Origin: Candida dubliniensis CD36
Taxonomy: Eukaryota > Ascomycota > Pichiomycetes > Serinales > Debaryomycetaceae
Direction of reading: 5' to 3'
Assembly (NCBI RefSeq): GCF_000026945.1
Contig: NC_012862.1
Span: 496,001-560,000, forward strand
DNA length: 64,000 nt
Part shown: in pieces, positions 9,666 through 20,770 of the stretch
Position numbering within the stretch: position 1 is the first letter of the stretch
Layout: the number at the start of each line of letters is the position of its first letter
The notes under the pieces: model-generated
The model's input: the letters and a program-made list of their open reading frames with translations, nothing else
What the model was told of the DNA's origin: nothing
Database searches by the model: none
Position numbers and translations under genes: made by a program

Positions 9666-10883
9666 TTAATAGGAGTCGATATGAGGAACAACTCGAGCGC
9701 CTTGGAAAAACACTCTTGCAGCAGCAGCATATCCCATCAAGCATTTCAGTGGATTGCCTTGATCATCTTTATCTTCACCTTTCAAACCCCATCCTTTACC
9801 ATCTCCAAAAAACTTCTTGTATTTTTGGTCATAAACTTCACGATAGGTGTTATGAGGTTCAAAACTTTGAATATACATTCCATCTTTTGGATCTTTCATA
9901 AATTCATAGAAAATTATCAAATGTCTTTTAATTTCTTCTTCGATCTGACCAACTAATTCACCTGGAACTTCGTTGCCGACATATAACAAATAATCAGCTA
10001 ATCCTTCAATCAATAATTGAACAAAATAAGAACTATCACGCCAATAACGTTTTGAATTATCAAAATCTCTATCATAGAAAAACACTCCACGATTAATACC
10101 AGCTTTAGCTAAATCTTCTGCTATTTGTTTCCATTTGGAATCTTTAGTAATAAAATATAAATGAGAAGCAGCCGATAAAGTGGTACCGACATTATAAGTC
10201 CATTTCACATCATTAACATTCGTGTCTTTATCACTAACTCCATCTTTTATTAATTTATCACCTGGATCTTGCAATACTTTAATTTGCCAATCGATACATT
10301 TTGCAGCAAAATCAATGTAAACACCAGCTTCCTGTGGGAGAAATTTTGAAATTTGTAAACATGCTTTAGCAACTTCAGCAGTTGTACAAGCATTCAAATA
10401 ACTTTTACTAACATGCCAATGGACTCCACCTTTAGTTTTAGCATCAGGTTTATCATTCCATCCACTCATTAAAAATCGAACTAATTCTCTACCTTGATCT
10501 AAAAATTGTTTATCACCAGTGACTTCATAAGCAGTAATAATTGCACTGGCAACTTGAGCATCATCATCATAATAAATATCTCGATCATTACCGGAATTCT
10601 CAGCAGCAGAATATCCTTTAACATGATTATTCTTATATTTTTGGAAAATTTGAATGGCTGGAGCAACTAATGGTTTAAGTTCAGGATAAATTCTGGCTCC
10701 ATCAACAATTGCTTGTGCTGCAACTGCTACTGCCCAAACAACAAATCTATTTTCATTATAACATCCATTACATTTTTTACGAGCAACAAAAGTTCCTTCA
10801 TGTTGATTATAATATTCAATCCATAGTTGTCGAGCAATTTCATATCCTTCTAAATTTGGATTTTCTAATGGAGGGAATGACAT
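9666..10883 (-). CDS. GH76-like glycosidase, predicted cytosolic
   Basis: The protein has 405 aa with an (alpha/alpha)6-barrel style of repeating helices. The motif YYDDDAQVASAIITAYEVTGD (near residue 105) corresponds to the Asp-Asp catalytic pair of family GH76 alpha-1,6-mannanases, and WTYNVGTTLSAASHLY plus YWRDSSYFVQLLIEGLADYL are typical of the fold. Unlike the Dcw1/Dfg5 wall enzymes of the same family, there is no signal peptide and no GPI tail: the start MSFPPLENPNLEGYEIARQLW is soluble. It also carries a C-x-x-C (KKCNGCYNE) near residue 38. Substrate is therefore unclear; it may act on cytosolic oligomannosides or lack hydrolase activity. Family call is reasonable, function unproven. 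Confidence 0.75.
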   Translation of the reverse strand: MSFPPLENPNLEGYEIARQLWIEYYNQHEGTFVARKKCNGCYNENRFVVWAVAVAAQAIVDGARIYPELKPLVAPAIQIFQKYKNNHVKGYSAAENSGNDRDIYYDDDAQVASAIITAYEVTGDKQFLDQGRELVRFLMSGWNDKPDAKTKGGVHWHVSKSYLNACTTAEVAKACLQISKFLPQEAGVYIDFAAKCIDWQIKVLQDPGDKLIKDGVSDKDTNVNDVKWTYNVGTTLSAASHLYFITKDSKWKQIAEDLAKAGINRGVFFYDRDFDNSKRYWRDSSYFVQLLIEGLADYLLYVGNEVPGELVGQIEEEIKRHLIIFYEFMKDPKDGMYIQSFEPHNTYREVYDQKYKKFFGDGKGWGLKGEDKDDQGNPLKCLMGYAAAARVFFQGARVVPHIDSY

Positions 10884-11477
10884 GATAAGCAGGTTTTAGT
10901 TGTGTATGTGTATAAAAAATGACAATCTATCTAAATCACGCTGTAGAATAAACAAAACAAAAAAAGGGATAAAATATTGGAAACAAGAAAGTTATATATA
11001 TATAACAGTTTGAAATTGAAATAGGATATACTTATTATTAATAGCAATTAAACCAAATTGAACTTAACACATGGGTGAAATTAGTTGATAAATTTCTTGA
11101 ATTATATATGAGAGACAAAACCGTGAATAGTTGCTAACACTTATTTTAGATTTATGCTAAACCTGCACATAACCAACATCCCTATTGTTCTTTTTACTTT
11201 GCCTCGATCATTGCCTGATATTCTATTATTTATGTAGAACATTTTGCAACTGATATGACTAACAGCCACCATTATAGCCTTTATCCATTCACACTATTAA
11301 TGATCATCATTATTGATTTCTCTATAGAAACTAAGCATATTAAAAAGAAAACAGTATTTAAATAATAAATAGAATAATCAAATTGCACATCAAAATACCT
11401 CTATGAATAGATACACGAATTGAAATAACTCACTCCCCCCCCCCCCACCTTTGTTGTACTTGTTGTCGTCAACACAA
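10884..11477. other. intergenic, promoter of GH76-like gene and ERG6 3' end
   Basis: A 594-bp gap. It contains ATATATATA near 10993-11002, a run of 12 C at 11435-11446 about 30 bp beyond the ERG6 stop, and AT-rich DNA. No gene seen. Confidence 0.6.
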
Positions 11478-12608
11478 TTAATCTTTCTTTTCTACTGGCT
11501 TTCTAACAACATACAACATCATTGGAGTAAACAATTTTTGTCTACCACCTTCAACCAAATTAACAGCAGCATCTTCTAAAGCATGAGTAACTTGTTTAGA
11601 ACCTTTTGGTGCTAACCCGATTTTTTCCATCAAACCAACGGATTCAGTAGTGATAAATCTCCCGATTCTTGATGTTCTGAAAACAGTCAAGTAATCACTT
11701 AAAGTTTGACAATATTTCAAATCACCACTTAATGGATAATACCAAGGAATTTCATCATCAACATCAGCCAAATCTTTTTGATATTCAATTTCAAATCCAA
11801 CATTTTTTAAAGCTTGTTCAGCAACTTTACGGGAATACATTTTTGGAATACCATCACCAACTTCAATACCATAAGCAATCTTACGATGTTCTTTATTGGT
11901 TTCATCGTATTTATCGGTCATGACCCATTCATAAACACCGAAAACACCACCTGGTTTCAAAACTTTGTAAATTTCAGAATAAACACCTTCCAAAACTGGA
12001 GCATGAACAGTGGCTTCAATGGCATAAACAGCATCAAATGATTCTGGTTCAAAATCCATTTGCATGAAATCACCTTTAACATAAGATAATTTATGATCTA
12101 ATTTGTATTTTTTGGCATAATGATTAGCTCTTTCAATTTGATAATCGTTATTGTTTAATCCAACAATTTCACAATCAGTAAATCTAGTGATTTCTCTACC
12201 GGGACCACCAACACCACAACCAACATCTAAAACTTTCATATTTTCATTAAGGTTCATTTTGTGAGCCAAGAAATGTTCATGTCTAGCAGTAGCTTGTCTG
12301 AAAGCTTCACCTTTATAGTATCTTGAGAAATGGAAAGAAGAACCCCAACCATATTCGTAAAAATCGGTAACCAAGTTATAATAATGATGAGTCAATTGTG
12401 AGTAATCATTCAATCTTTTATCTTCATCATCTTTGGAAACACCACCATCCCAATGTTTGAAATAACCATCGGCAGCAACAGAGGCAGCATCTTTGGATTT
12501 AGCTATCAAGGCAGATAAACCAGTTTTCTTGTAGGAATCACCGTGTAAAGCTTTGGTGAATTGTTCGTCTCTTTCGTAATTTTTTTCAGCTAATTGAACT
12601 GGGGACAT
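11478..12608 (-). CDS. ERG6: sterol C-24 methyltransferase Erg6
   Basis: The protein has 376 aa, the usual fungal length. The SAM-binding motif I is [15 protein letters not shown] near residue 130, followed by the family motifs [35 protein letters not shown] and [19 protein letters not shown], then the C-terminal sterol methyltransferase domain ([37 protein letters not shown]). Erg6 methylates C-24 of zymosterol with S-adenosylmethionine in the ER/lipid-particle ergosterol pathway, the step separating fungal from animal sterols. A few residues near the N-terminus (for example GDSYKK and AADGYF) differ from the C. albicans protein as I remember it. An Upc2-type sterol element lies upstream. 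Confidence 0.98.
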   Translation of the reverse strand: MSPVQLAEKNYERDEQFTKALHGDSYKKTGLSALIAKSKDAASVAADGYFKHWDGGVSKDDEDKRLNDYSQLTHHYYNLVTDFYEYGWGSSFHFSRYYKGEAFRQATARHEHFLAHKMNLNENMKVLDVGCGVGGPGREITRFTDCEIVGLNNNDYQIERANHYAKKYKLDHKLSYVKGDFMQMDFEPESFDAVYAIEATVHAPVLEGVYSEIYKVLKPGGVFGVYEWVMTDKYDETNKEHRKIAYGIEVGDGIPKMYSRKVAEQALKNVGFEIEYQKDLADVDDEIPWYYPLSGDLKYCQTLSDYLTVFRTSRIGRFITTESVGLMEKIGLAPKGSKQVTHALEDAAVNLVEGGRQKLFTPMMLYVVRKPVEKKD

Positions 12609-13527
12609 GATTAATGAGTTGAATCTTAGATTAGGTTAATTAGTTGTTGAAAATTTGAGATTCTCTTTTAATTGATTTAAACAATTTTTTTTAAAAAAAA
12701 GAAGCAGATGATGAGAGGAGGAAATTTTATCAATATAAATAAATTTTTCAACAAAAAACTACTAAGTAATGAAAGAAAAATAAATTAACAATGGCGTGTC
12801 TCTGTTGACAGGAAGAAAGAGAGAAAATGTAAATTATTTTCGGTACGAGAACAAGTAAGTAAGGATAAATATCATCATCGGATATTTAACTAACGAAAAG
12901 AAGCTACTACGTCCGACTCTCAATCTTCAGATAATCTCTTGGATTAGGACTGAGTTTTAATTGGTAGTCATATAACAATACACGTATTAAATGTGAGAAA
13001 TCAGTGTTACAGTTTAAGGAAAATCAGTGGTGGTTGGTAGCCCAATAACACTTTGTATAATACTATCATAACGTCGTCTCGTTCCTAATCATATCGTGGG
13101 AACGACGACAGCATCTCATTCTCTATACGAGAGAAATAGATCGTATTGCATATTTAAATTTTAGTGTTTGTGCACACATACACGCTTTATCAAACTTTTC
13201 AGTTTGTGGTAGATCAATTAAAACTATCATGAAAGATTAGTTAAACGACAATATGAACAATTGTATATCCATCACAACTCTTCTTATTCCAAGTCACAGA
13301 TTAAACAGAAAGTAATGCATACTACATACAATAAAGACCCTTTATTTCTATTATATTTTTCCCCACGTAGTTTGTAAAACCGTGGCTATGTAAATCCGTT
13401 TACGACAACAAACTATCAAATCCATTCTACACCAAATAATCCTTTAGGTTCACCATATGGACATTTTACACAAAAAAAAAAAAAAAAAAAAAGAAATAAA
13501 GATACATTAAAAATATACACATATTTA
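12609..13527. other. intergenic, ERG6 promoter and TIF3 3' end
   Basis: A 919-bp gap. It contains the ERG6 promoter with an SRE-like element, several CGT/ACG-rich segments (13060-13130) unusual for this AT-rich DNA, and a 21-A run at 13472-13492 next to the TIF3 end. No gene seen. Confidence 0.6.
13124..13130 (-). promoter_or_regulatory. sterol response element-like heptamer (TCGTATA) upstream of ERG6
   Basis: TATACGA on the plus strand reads TCGTATA in the ERG6 direction, about 515 bp before its ATG. TCGTATA is the core bound by the zinc-cluster activator Upc2 at ergosterol genes in Candida. A partial copy, TCGTATT, follows at about 13143. Single short motif, but ERG6 is a known Upc2-class target. 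Confidence 0.6.
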
Positions 13528-15916
13528 CTAATTGGTTTCACCAGAAGTTGGTTTTGATCTTACATAATGAAGGTTATAGTTAGCGCTGGCACCACCACCT
13601 CTCCCTCTAGGGCCACCTCTAGGGCCACCTCTAAACCCACTTCTGCCTCTGAAACCACTTCTACCTCTGAAACCACCTCTTGCCCTTCCTCTTCCTCTTT
13701 CCCACATTCCACTTTCCAATCTAGCGTTAGTGGAGGACAAGTCCTGTTGGTCGTCCGTTCCAGAAATTGCTAATTTCAATGATTCTTCAGAATTGTTTTG
13801 TGAAGACTTAGAAGGAACCTGTTCATTCTCTTCTCTTGATCCTCGGGAAAACTCAAATCTTCTACTATTTGATGAAGAAGACGATGCTCGACTATCATTT
13901 CTTTTCTGGACTAATTGATCCAAATTCTTAAAGTTTGGACGATCTTCTTCTCGGTTATTTTCTCGTTTAGGAAAATCAATTGTTGTCTTTGTTGACTCTT
14001 TAGTTCCATTTTCCTGTAATGTCTTACTATTCAAGTCCAATTTTTCCAATTTATTCTCAAGATTCTCATCAACCGATTTTTGCAAATCATTCACATTCTT
14101 CTTCAAATATTCGCTTTCTTTTATTGTTAAATCAATCCTTTGAACTGGTGGTGATGTAGCGATTTTCTTCTTTAAGATAATAGGTTTAGCAGCCACTACG
14201 GGCTTTTTATTACTGTTGCTTCTTGGCGTCTTCTTACCAGTCATTGGTGGAGTCGACATAATATCTGATTGTTCACTTAACAATTGTGCTAAAGATTTAC
14301 CTGTCCCATTGGATGTATAAGGGTTGGTTGATAATGGTTGAGTTTCCACTGAAGGTGATTCTGCAGAAGGTTGAGTCAGAGACACGTTTGGTGAATGATT
14401 TTGTGGTTGATCGGGTTGATGTAATGCAGTTTGATTTGTGTTCAGATTTTGTGGTTGTTGCTGTTGTTTCTCTGGGAGGTCTCTTTTCAAAATTGATACT
14501 GATGGTCTCTTTTCAGAGGATAATCTTCTTGAACCTACAGAAGCTCTTCTCAATTTTGGTGAACCATTTTCGCGAAATTTTTTAATAGTTGCTTGAACTT
14601 CGTCGGGGTTTTCTTCATCTCCCAAAGTCTGTACTGTAGTTTTATTCAAATTAATTAGTTTCTTCTCAATTTCTTGTTGTTTAGACAAAGTATCAACTGG
14701 TTTGGCACCACCAAATGGATTTGGCTTGGGTTTAGAAGTGGAACTGGCAGATGAAATTGGTGTCACAAAAGGCTTCAGCGCAGGAGCACTAGTTGGGGCA
14801 ACTGGTGGGTTTATAGGATGCGTATGTTGACGAATACCACCACCACCACCAAATGGGGGATTAGGGGTGTCTGAGAATGCATTGTCAAAAGAAGGCTGTC
14901 TAATACGCTGTTCGTGGCTCTGTTGATGAGGATGTAATTGTGCCTCAAAAGAAAGTCTTCTCGAATGAGACATCTCATTTGTTGGAAGACTTGATCTACC
15001 TGAAGGTCTGTTTAAATTAGGATTGAAATGATGGTGCGGTTGTTGTTGTTGTTGTTGATGATGTAAGGGCAATTCAGGACCACGTTGATTTCTTTCAAAG
15101 TCGTCTAAAAGAGCCATATGTCTGGGTTGCCGTTGCTGTTGTTTTTGGGCAATGAATTCTTGTTGAATTTGCATAATTTCATACTCGTGTTCTTGATTGA
15201 ACTTAATACAATTCTGAAAATCGTTAAAATCTGCCACTTCAACAGTGACTCTTCTATTTGCCTTATAGTACAAGTCATGCCATTTTAAAGCTTTTGACAT
15301 ATCACTGGCAGACTCCAATTCCACAAAAGCAACTTGTCTAATAACATGGGTCTCCAAAATATTCGATGCGGGGTCTGTAACAATTTTAAATTTGACAAAT
15401 GGGGTAAATCTGCTTTGAAATAAGTCTTGAACAAATGAATCATTGGCTGTTACAGGCAAGTTCAATAATTTAACAATATAAGGTGGCCCTGAAATAACCG
15501 GGTCTCCTAAATGACGTTGATTAAAGCTATCTCCATCGTGAAATGGTCCTTTCTCAATAGGAACAGAAATTGATGCCATATCAACATCTGCGTCTGCCCA
15601 AGAGCCACCAAAGGCTATACCAATTGATCTTGTTAGTAAACTAAACAAACAAAACATAACAAAACACTCTTACTTGAGTGCCAATCCAATCCCAGCACGT
15701 TAAAATTATGATTTAATACATACATTCATCTTCGAAAAACTCCTGTAAGGACATTTTCTTAGGCGGTGCTATTTAGAAAATATAATTCTGTTAGTAATTA
15801 AAGTCAATCAATTAAAAAGCAGTAGATTAATTAATCAATGGAATCGGGAAACTAAAATCCAGTAGTATATGGTATTACTTTCCCCTGTCCTCCCAAAAAA
15901 TATTGTACATACCCAT
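13528..15916 (-). CDS. TIF3: translation initiation factor eIF4B (Tif3), three exons
   Basis: I read three exons on the minus strand: 15913-15916 (ATGG only), 15724-15768 and 13528-15614, giving 711 aa. The spliced N-terminus MAPPKKMSLQEFFEDESFGG followed by SWADADVDM aligns with yeast Tif3 (MAPPKK, a short helix, then FGSSWAEEDVD). An RRM follows at about 60-145 (RNP2 YIVKLLNLP, RNP1 RQVAFVEL). The long middle is Gln/Pro/Ser-rich, and the C-terminus is RGG-rich (GRGRARGGFRGRSGF). eIF4B stimulates the eIF4A helicase and 40S mRNA loading. It is longer than the 436-aa S. cerevisiae protein, mainly in the disordered part. The unspliced frame starts at a spurious ATG at 15657 within intron 2. Confidence 0.88.
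15615..15723 (-). other. TIF3 intron 2 (109 nt)
   Basis: On the minus strand the donor is GTATGT, the branch TACTAAC lies near 15634, and the acceptor is TATAG. The join GAA T|CC TTT restores the conserved (D/E)-S/T-F-G-(G/S)-S-W motif of eIF4B. Confidence 0.9.
15769..15912 (-). other. TIF3 intron 1 (144 nt)
   Basis: On the minus strand the donor GTATGT follows ATGG, the branch TACTAAC lies near 15795, and the acceptor is AATAG. The join ATG G|CA CCG CCT gives M-A-P-P-K-K, the expected eIF4B start. Confidence 0.85.
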
Positions 15917-16612
15917 ATTTCTTTATTAAATGATTACTTGTCAAATTAACTATCAATAGATCACTTCTTGAATCAAAAAAAAAGGGGGGGAAAACAATAA
16001 CCAATTGGAATAAATTAAATTAAAATACCTTATAAAAAAGTTTGAAGAAGTAAATTATTTCGAAAGGGAAGTCAGAATAGTGTGGATGCAATAAAGACTG
16101 ATTGATTGATTGATTCGTAGTTTAAAAAAAATTAAACAGTTTTGTTATATGTAAATTGGCTTTAATTCTCTCTTCTTGTTCTTTTTTTTTAGTGTTGTTT
16201 TTGTTTGAGTAAATCATGGAATGATTAAATAAGGAATAAGACAACACGACAAAAAACATCAAAAAAATTCCAGACCCAAATCACTCACTTCCTGCCACCA
16301 GCCACCAGCCACTACCACCACCACCACTTCTTCTTCTTCTTCTGCTCCCACCACCACGATCGCCCGCTGCCCCTCAAGAATGTAAAACTATGTACAGGAA
16401 CAAGAAAATAATGTACAAGCCATGCTGTTTGGTCTCGTGTTACAAAAATCCCTTCCCCATTGGTTGGTAGGGCAAACTTTCTATTATATAATCACCGTAA
16501 CATCAATAAATAAAAACATAGTACGTAACATATATTTAATATAATAATTAAAATAAGGTCTAAATATTCTTAAGTATACTTTTAATTATTCCTTTTTTTC
16601 TCGTTTGATTGA
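15917..16612. other. intergenic, TIF3 promoter
   Basis: A 696-bp gap upstream of TIF3. It holds a GATTGATTGATTGATT tetramer run near 16098, a CCA/CTT-rich block at about 16291-16357 (imperfect CCACCAG and TTC repeats), and AT-rich DNA near the LAP41 stop. No gene seen. Confidence 0.6.
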
Positions 16613-18166
16613 CTATAAATCAACAAAATTATCATAAGTATCTCTCCAATTCTTGAAAAATCCGTAAAAAAATTTAATACCTAATCCAATATCTTTACTA
16701 CCAAGCGTGGCCCTTATCGAATGCATAGACAATTGAGGAATACCCAAATCAATAGTTCTTGCACCGGTACTAGTAGAAATTGCCGGACCAATAGTACCAC
16801 CTGATCTCGAATCATTTCTAATTTGAAAGTATTGAACTTTATCTCCATTCTTTCTAGCCAATTCTTCAGCCAAGGCAAGACCAATTGAATCAGTGGCCAT
16901 ATGACCATTAGGATCCAAAGATAAAGTGACACCAACATTTGGTAATGGTTTATGATGTTCTAAATACACCCCAGGGAAATTTGGATTAAACAAATGATTA
17001 ACATCGGCAGATAAAACAATAGAGTTAGCATAAGTCAATCTCAAACTTTCTTGAATATCAAGACCATCTGGGTTATAAAATTCAGATGACAATACTCTGT
17101 CAACAACCAATTCAATTAACCCGCCTCTAGCACCTTGTCTAGTAAGAGAACCAATTTCCTCATTATCAAACAATCCCACAATAGAGAAAGAATCATTGGC
17201 CAAATTGTTGTCCACTGTAGAATCAATCAATGCATTAAGAGCAGCAAATGAACAAACCCTATCATCGACTCTTGGAGCAAAAACAAATTCTTTGTTGAGA
17301 CCACCTTTAGTTCCCTTTTGGACATCATAAAGTTGTAAATCCCATTGCAAAATATCAGCCACTGAAACATTAGCAAGTTTGGCAATGTATCTCAATAACT
17401 TCAATGGATGTTTACCATATAATGGGGCATTCTTTTCTTCCTCAGTAGGCTCCTCTTCTTCTTTATCATTTTCACCAGAAAACCCAATTACTGGAACAGC
17501 TTGTGTTTCAGTATTGAAAGGTCCATTGGCTGGGGCACCAAAATGTGGGGCAAGAGTAGGAATATGGGCGATTGGATGTGGTGTGGAATCTACCAAATGT
17601 TGACTGACTTTACCCTTGCCATCTTTAACTAATAATCTACCACCAACTCCTAAATCTCTATCCCACCAAACACTACCTAATGTCCCAGCATAAGGAGCAA
17701 CACCTAACAATTCATAACCATCAACTTTAGCTTTGGTAGAATTTGGTTTCAAAACTGTGGTAAGAGAATCAATGTGGGACCCAATTGCACCAACACCTTT
17801 TGAAGCTTTCCAATCCTTACCAACAACAAATGCAGCAAGTGAGGAACCATTTCTAATGGTGAAATATTTACCTGCTTCTAAATCTGCCCAAGATTCACTC
17901 TCTGGAAGATAAGTGAAACCTTTCAGTTCAAGCTCACTCTTGAAGAATTTAACAACGTGATATATAGTTGGATTCTTATAGGTAAATTCAATATAATCGT
18001 CAGCGACTTTACTATAATAATTATCAGTGAATTTCTTAGTAGAGTTGATTTCCAAATTTTGAATTTGAACAGGTTGGGGGTTTTCAGCTTTAGCCTCCTC
18101 AGAAACCTTTTGAAGGCGTTTTAAAGATTCGGAAATACCCAAAAGAATATCGTCAATGTTAGACAT
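16613..18166 (-). CDS. LAP41: vacuolar aminopeptidase I (M18 family), Ape1/Lap4 orthologue
   Basis: From the ATG at 18166 the protein has 517 aa, against 514 for yeast Ape1. M18 metallopeptidase features are all present: metal-ligand segments GAIGSHIDSL, APRVDDRVCSFAALNAL, FDNEEIGSLTRQGA and SADVNHLFNPNF, and the C-terminal LSMHSIRATLGSKD. The N-terminus (IDDILLGISESLKRLQKVSEE) is an amphipathic helix like the Ape1 propeptide that drives self-assembly and selection by Atg19-type receptors for the Cvt route to the vacuole. It removes N-terminal residues, preferring Leu in yeast. An in-frame ATG 31 codons upstream (18259) would add a hydrophobic leader; I prefer the shorter start from family length. 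Confidence 0.93.
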   Translation of the reverse strand: MSNIDDILLGISESLKRLQKVSEEAKAENPQPVQIQNLEINSTKKFTDNYYSKVADDYIEFTYKNPTIYHVVKFFKSELELKGFTYLPESESWADLEAGKYFTIRNGSSLAAFVVGKDWKASKGVGAIGSHIDSLTTVLKPNSTKAKVDGYELLGVAPYAGTLGSVWWDRDLGVGGRLLVKDGKGKVSQHLVDSTPHPIAHIPTLAPHFGAPANGPFNTETQAVPVIGFSGENDKEEEEPTEEEKNAPLYGKHPLKLLRYIAKLANVSVADILQWDLQLYDVQKGTKGGLNKEFVFAPRVDDRVCSFAALNALIDSTVDNNLANDSFSIVGLFDNEEIGSLTRQGARGGLIELVVDRVLSSEFYNPDGLDIQESLRLTYANSIVLSADVNHLFNPNFPGVYLEHHKPLPNVGVTLSLDPNGHMATDSIGLALAEELARKNGDKVQYFQIRNDSRSGGTIGPAISTSTGARTIDLGIPQLSMHSIRATLGSKDIGLGIKFFYGFFKNWRDTYDNFVDL

Positions 18167-18455
18167 TTTCAAGCAGTATTGGTATATCAATTGGGAAAAA
18201 AGAAGGAAGGGAGACAGAAAAAAGTAGAATTGGAAGTTGCATTTTATATGCGTTTGCATATAAATTGTGGCGAGCGACCACGGAATTATTCCCCCATTGT
18301 TGTGCGACGATAACGCTCATAATGGTGCTGGCCGAATTCAACACATCCTTTTTTTTTTTTTTTTTTTTTGTTTTATCGTGCCGTGCATTACAATTGAAAC
18401 CCGTTCATCTACTTTAAAGGTCATATACATTAAGTTCTATAGTCTCTATCAATTC

Positions 18456-19595
18456 TCAATTCTGTGGCTTTTCACTAGCAAAAGTAGCAGCAACTATTAA
18501 TGGGAATACTAAACTTACGTCGGCATAAACTTTTACTGATTTAGCTTCGGCCTTTATTTTCCCCCATGAAATAGCTTCATCTGGTCTAGCACCAGCATCA
18601 GATCCATCAAATTCTTGTCCAGTGTTGATGTAAACGGCATAATCAGCACCGTTTCTCATCAAACATGCATTACAAATATGATGCTTGATCAATCCACCTC
18701 CTAAAATAATCATACCTGCTTTTGATGCAGCCATTGACATTGAGTTTATTTTTCTTATATCAGCAACTATATCCAATCTTAATTGCTGTGGAGAAGCTTT
18801 GAAGGTATGGAAGAATAACATATCACCAATAGATCCATCAGTTAAAGCGGGACAAAAGATTGGGATTTTGTTCTTATGGGCCCAATACAAAACTGAAGAT
18901 TCATCATTGATTTCTTTACCTAAACGATCAATTAATTTAGATGGAGTCCAAACGGCTTCGGAATCAGCATTTAATCCTTCAGAACCCAATTTTTTCATTG
19001 CTTCTTCTTGTTCTTCTAAACATTTGTCTAAGATTGGAACAATCCATTCTTCAAATTTACAATAATTGTCATTTGGAACCAACAAGTTACCAATTCTATT
19101 CATTCCTTGATCACGTAATCCTTTACCAGGTAAAGTGAAATCTCCCATATATGTAGGAGCTAAAACTTTGATTAAATCTTCTTCGATTCCTCCTGCAGTA
19201 GCAACAATAGCACTCACCATTTTATGTTGTACCAAATAACGTAAAGTATCTCTCAACCCTGAGGAAATCAAGTTTGATGTATAACCCATGAATATAGTGG
19301 TTTTCTGATAACCTTGATCATCAAATTCACCAGTTTGTTCATGTGTTTCTAAAGTATCCTTATGTTTACCTCTCCAAGATCTCATATTATCAATAATTTC
19401 ACAAGCTTGTGACAATGAAGATGCTTGAAATCCCATTGTTGACATAGACTTGATTAAATCTTTTGCTCTCATATTATAAGCATTATCTTGAGAATAATCG
19501 ATCCCTTTAACTTCCTGAAAATCTTCTGGAACTGGAATAGAATGTTTCAATACGGCATCAGAGGCCAAGCCTGGTAATTTTCCTGAATTACTCAT
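18456..19595 (-). CDS. DYS1: deoxyhypusine synthase
   Basis: The protein has 379 aa, close to the 387 of yeast Dys1. The catalytic-lysine motif [20 protein letters not shown] lies near residue 300, with the NAD/spermidine-site segments [23 protein letters not shown] and [19 protein letters not shown]. The enzyme transfers the aminobutyl group of spermidine to a lysine of eIF5A, the first step of hypusine formation, in the cytosol. The gene is essential in yeasts. It is followed on the same strand by LAP41 with a 289-bp gap (18167-18455) that contains a 21-T run at 18349-18369. Confidence 0.97.
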   Translation of the reverse strand: MSNSGKLPGLASDAVLKHSIPVPEDFQEVKGIDYSQDNAYNMRAKDLIKSMSTMGFQASSLSQACEIIDNMRSWRGKHKDTLETHEQTGEFDDQGYQKTTIFMGYTSNLISSGLRDTLRYLVQHKMVSAIVATAGGIEEDLIKVLAPTYMGDFTLPGKGLRDQGMNRIGNLLVPNDNYCKFEEWIVPILDKCLEEQEEAMKKLGSEGLNADSEAVWTPSKLIDRLGKEINDESSVLYWAHKNKIPIFCPALTDGSIGDMLFFHTFKASPQQLRLDIVADIRKINSMSMAASKAGMIILGGGLIKHHICNACLMRNGADYAVYINTGQEFDGSDAGARPDEAISWGKIKAEAKSVKVYADVSLVFPLIVAATFASEKPQN

Positions 19596-20057
19596 TATAT
19601 TTTGAAATGTGGAGTTATAGTACAGAAATAGATTATTAACAGAGAGAGATTCCTAAAAAAAAATTTTTTTTTTTTTTTTTTTCAACCATTTTTGGTATAA
19701 GATTCGTGATGCGTCACTCCAGATGGCATGATACTACTTGTACTAAAATCAAAAAAATTGTCTGCCATTGTCTTAGAATTGTATAGCTATATATATAATC
19801 ACTATTCAGTTTGTGTTAGAGTTTTATATACTTAATTCAAACGTAACTTCTTGAGTATATGTATTGTGTATGGAATATATAAGTTTAAAGATAATATTGT
19901 ACATGACCGATAGTCTTCACCAAATTATTAATCAACACCTCCTATTGGCTTTTAATTATTTCCATTTTATAGATAAATAAATGCATTTCATTTTCTAAAT
20001 TCAAATTCCCCCTTTTGTCTTTCCTCGTCAAACAAACATCATAAATTAAACCTCAAC
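19596..20057. other. intergenic, DYS1 promoter and NDUFA12 3' end
   Basis: A 462-bp gap. It has A/T runs at about 19655-19682 just upstream of DYS1, then AT-rich DNA with ATATATAT near 19789. No gene seen. Confidence 0.6.
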
Positions 20058-20480
20058 TTAAGCTCTTTCTTTCACTTCAGGAGTCCAAGATTTGAATTTC
20101 GGTTTAGCAGTATTATAACAAACATAAGCACCAGGAGTATTAGTCAAATTTGGTTTATGATGAGCTGGTAAAGGATAAGCTCTAGTTGTTTTAGCATCAC
20201 CAATCAAGGCATTAGGTGGAGTATTAGTACCATAACCTAACCAATAATGCCAACCTGGTTCTACTTGTGACATATCTTGATTCCATTGAGCATATTCAAC
20301 CCATCTTGTACGTAAATGAATTTCTTCTGGGGCATCAGTTTCATAATATTTATTACCAAAATCATCTATTCCAACTAACCAACCTCGTTTGGTATCATTG
20401 TGATGTTGAATTTGCCAAGCAGCTCTTTTTAAACCAGATGAATAGATATTCTTTAATGTACGGAAAATGGATGTTGACAT
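20058..20480 (-). CDS. mitochondrial complex I accessory subunit NDUFA12 (B17.2)
   Basis: The protein has 140 aa. It carries the NDUFA12 signature: GWLVGIDDFGNKYYE near residue 33, then RTRWVEYAQWNQDMSQVEPGWHYWL (quoted in part: RWVEYAQW and PGWHYWLGY), and the TPPN segment. NDUFA12 sits on the matrix arm of NADH:ubiquinone oxidoreductase. Its presence agrees with Candida, which keeps complex I, and excludes Saccharomyces. The N-terminus (STSIFRTLKNIYSSGLKRAAW) is basic and amphipathic, suiting mitochondrial import. It diverges from the small ORF at 20771 with 290 bp between starts. Confidence 0.93.
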   Translation of the reverse strand: MSTSIFRTLKNIYSSGLKRAAWQIQHHNDTKRGWLVGIDDFGNKYYETDAPEEIHLRTRWVEYAQWNQDMSQVEPGWHYWLGYGTNTPPNALIGDAKTTRAYPLPAHHKPNLTNTPGAYVCYNTAKPKFKSWTPEVKERA

Positions 20481-20770
20481 TGTTGATGGGTGGAAATATC
20501 AATAACTACTTTGCTTGTTGTGGAGTGTTTTTATGATTGGTAAGGTTTTTTTTCTTTGGCTTGTTTCTGTGAATGGTGAAAGAAAATCAGAAAACAATTG
20601 GGATTGATTGGTTGAAATAAAGTAGTGCGAGAAAAGTTAGAGGTATATTTCTATAAATGGAAGTCTAGCTTTTCTTTCAGTAAAACCTGACATTGAACAG
20701 GATCAAAAACAAACAAACAAATCAAGAACTATAACTACACCACCAAGCTATATTACACCACCATTCCCTA

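Noticed and set aside
13567..14585. Plus-strand open frames over TIF3
   Set aside because: Serine/threonine repeats produced by the antisense of the RGG and Pro/Gln repeats of TIF3; shadows.
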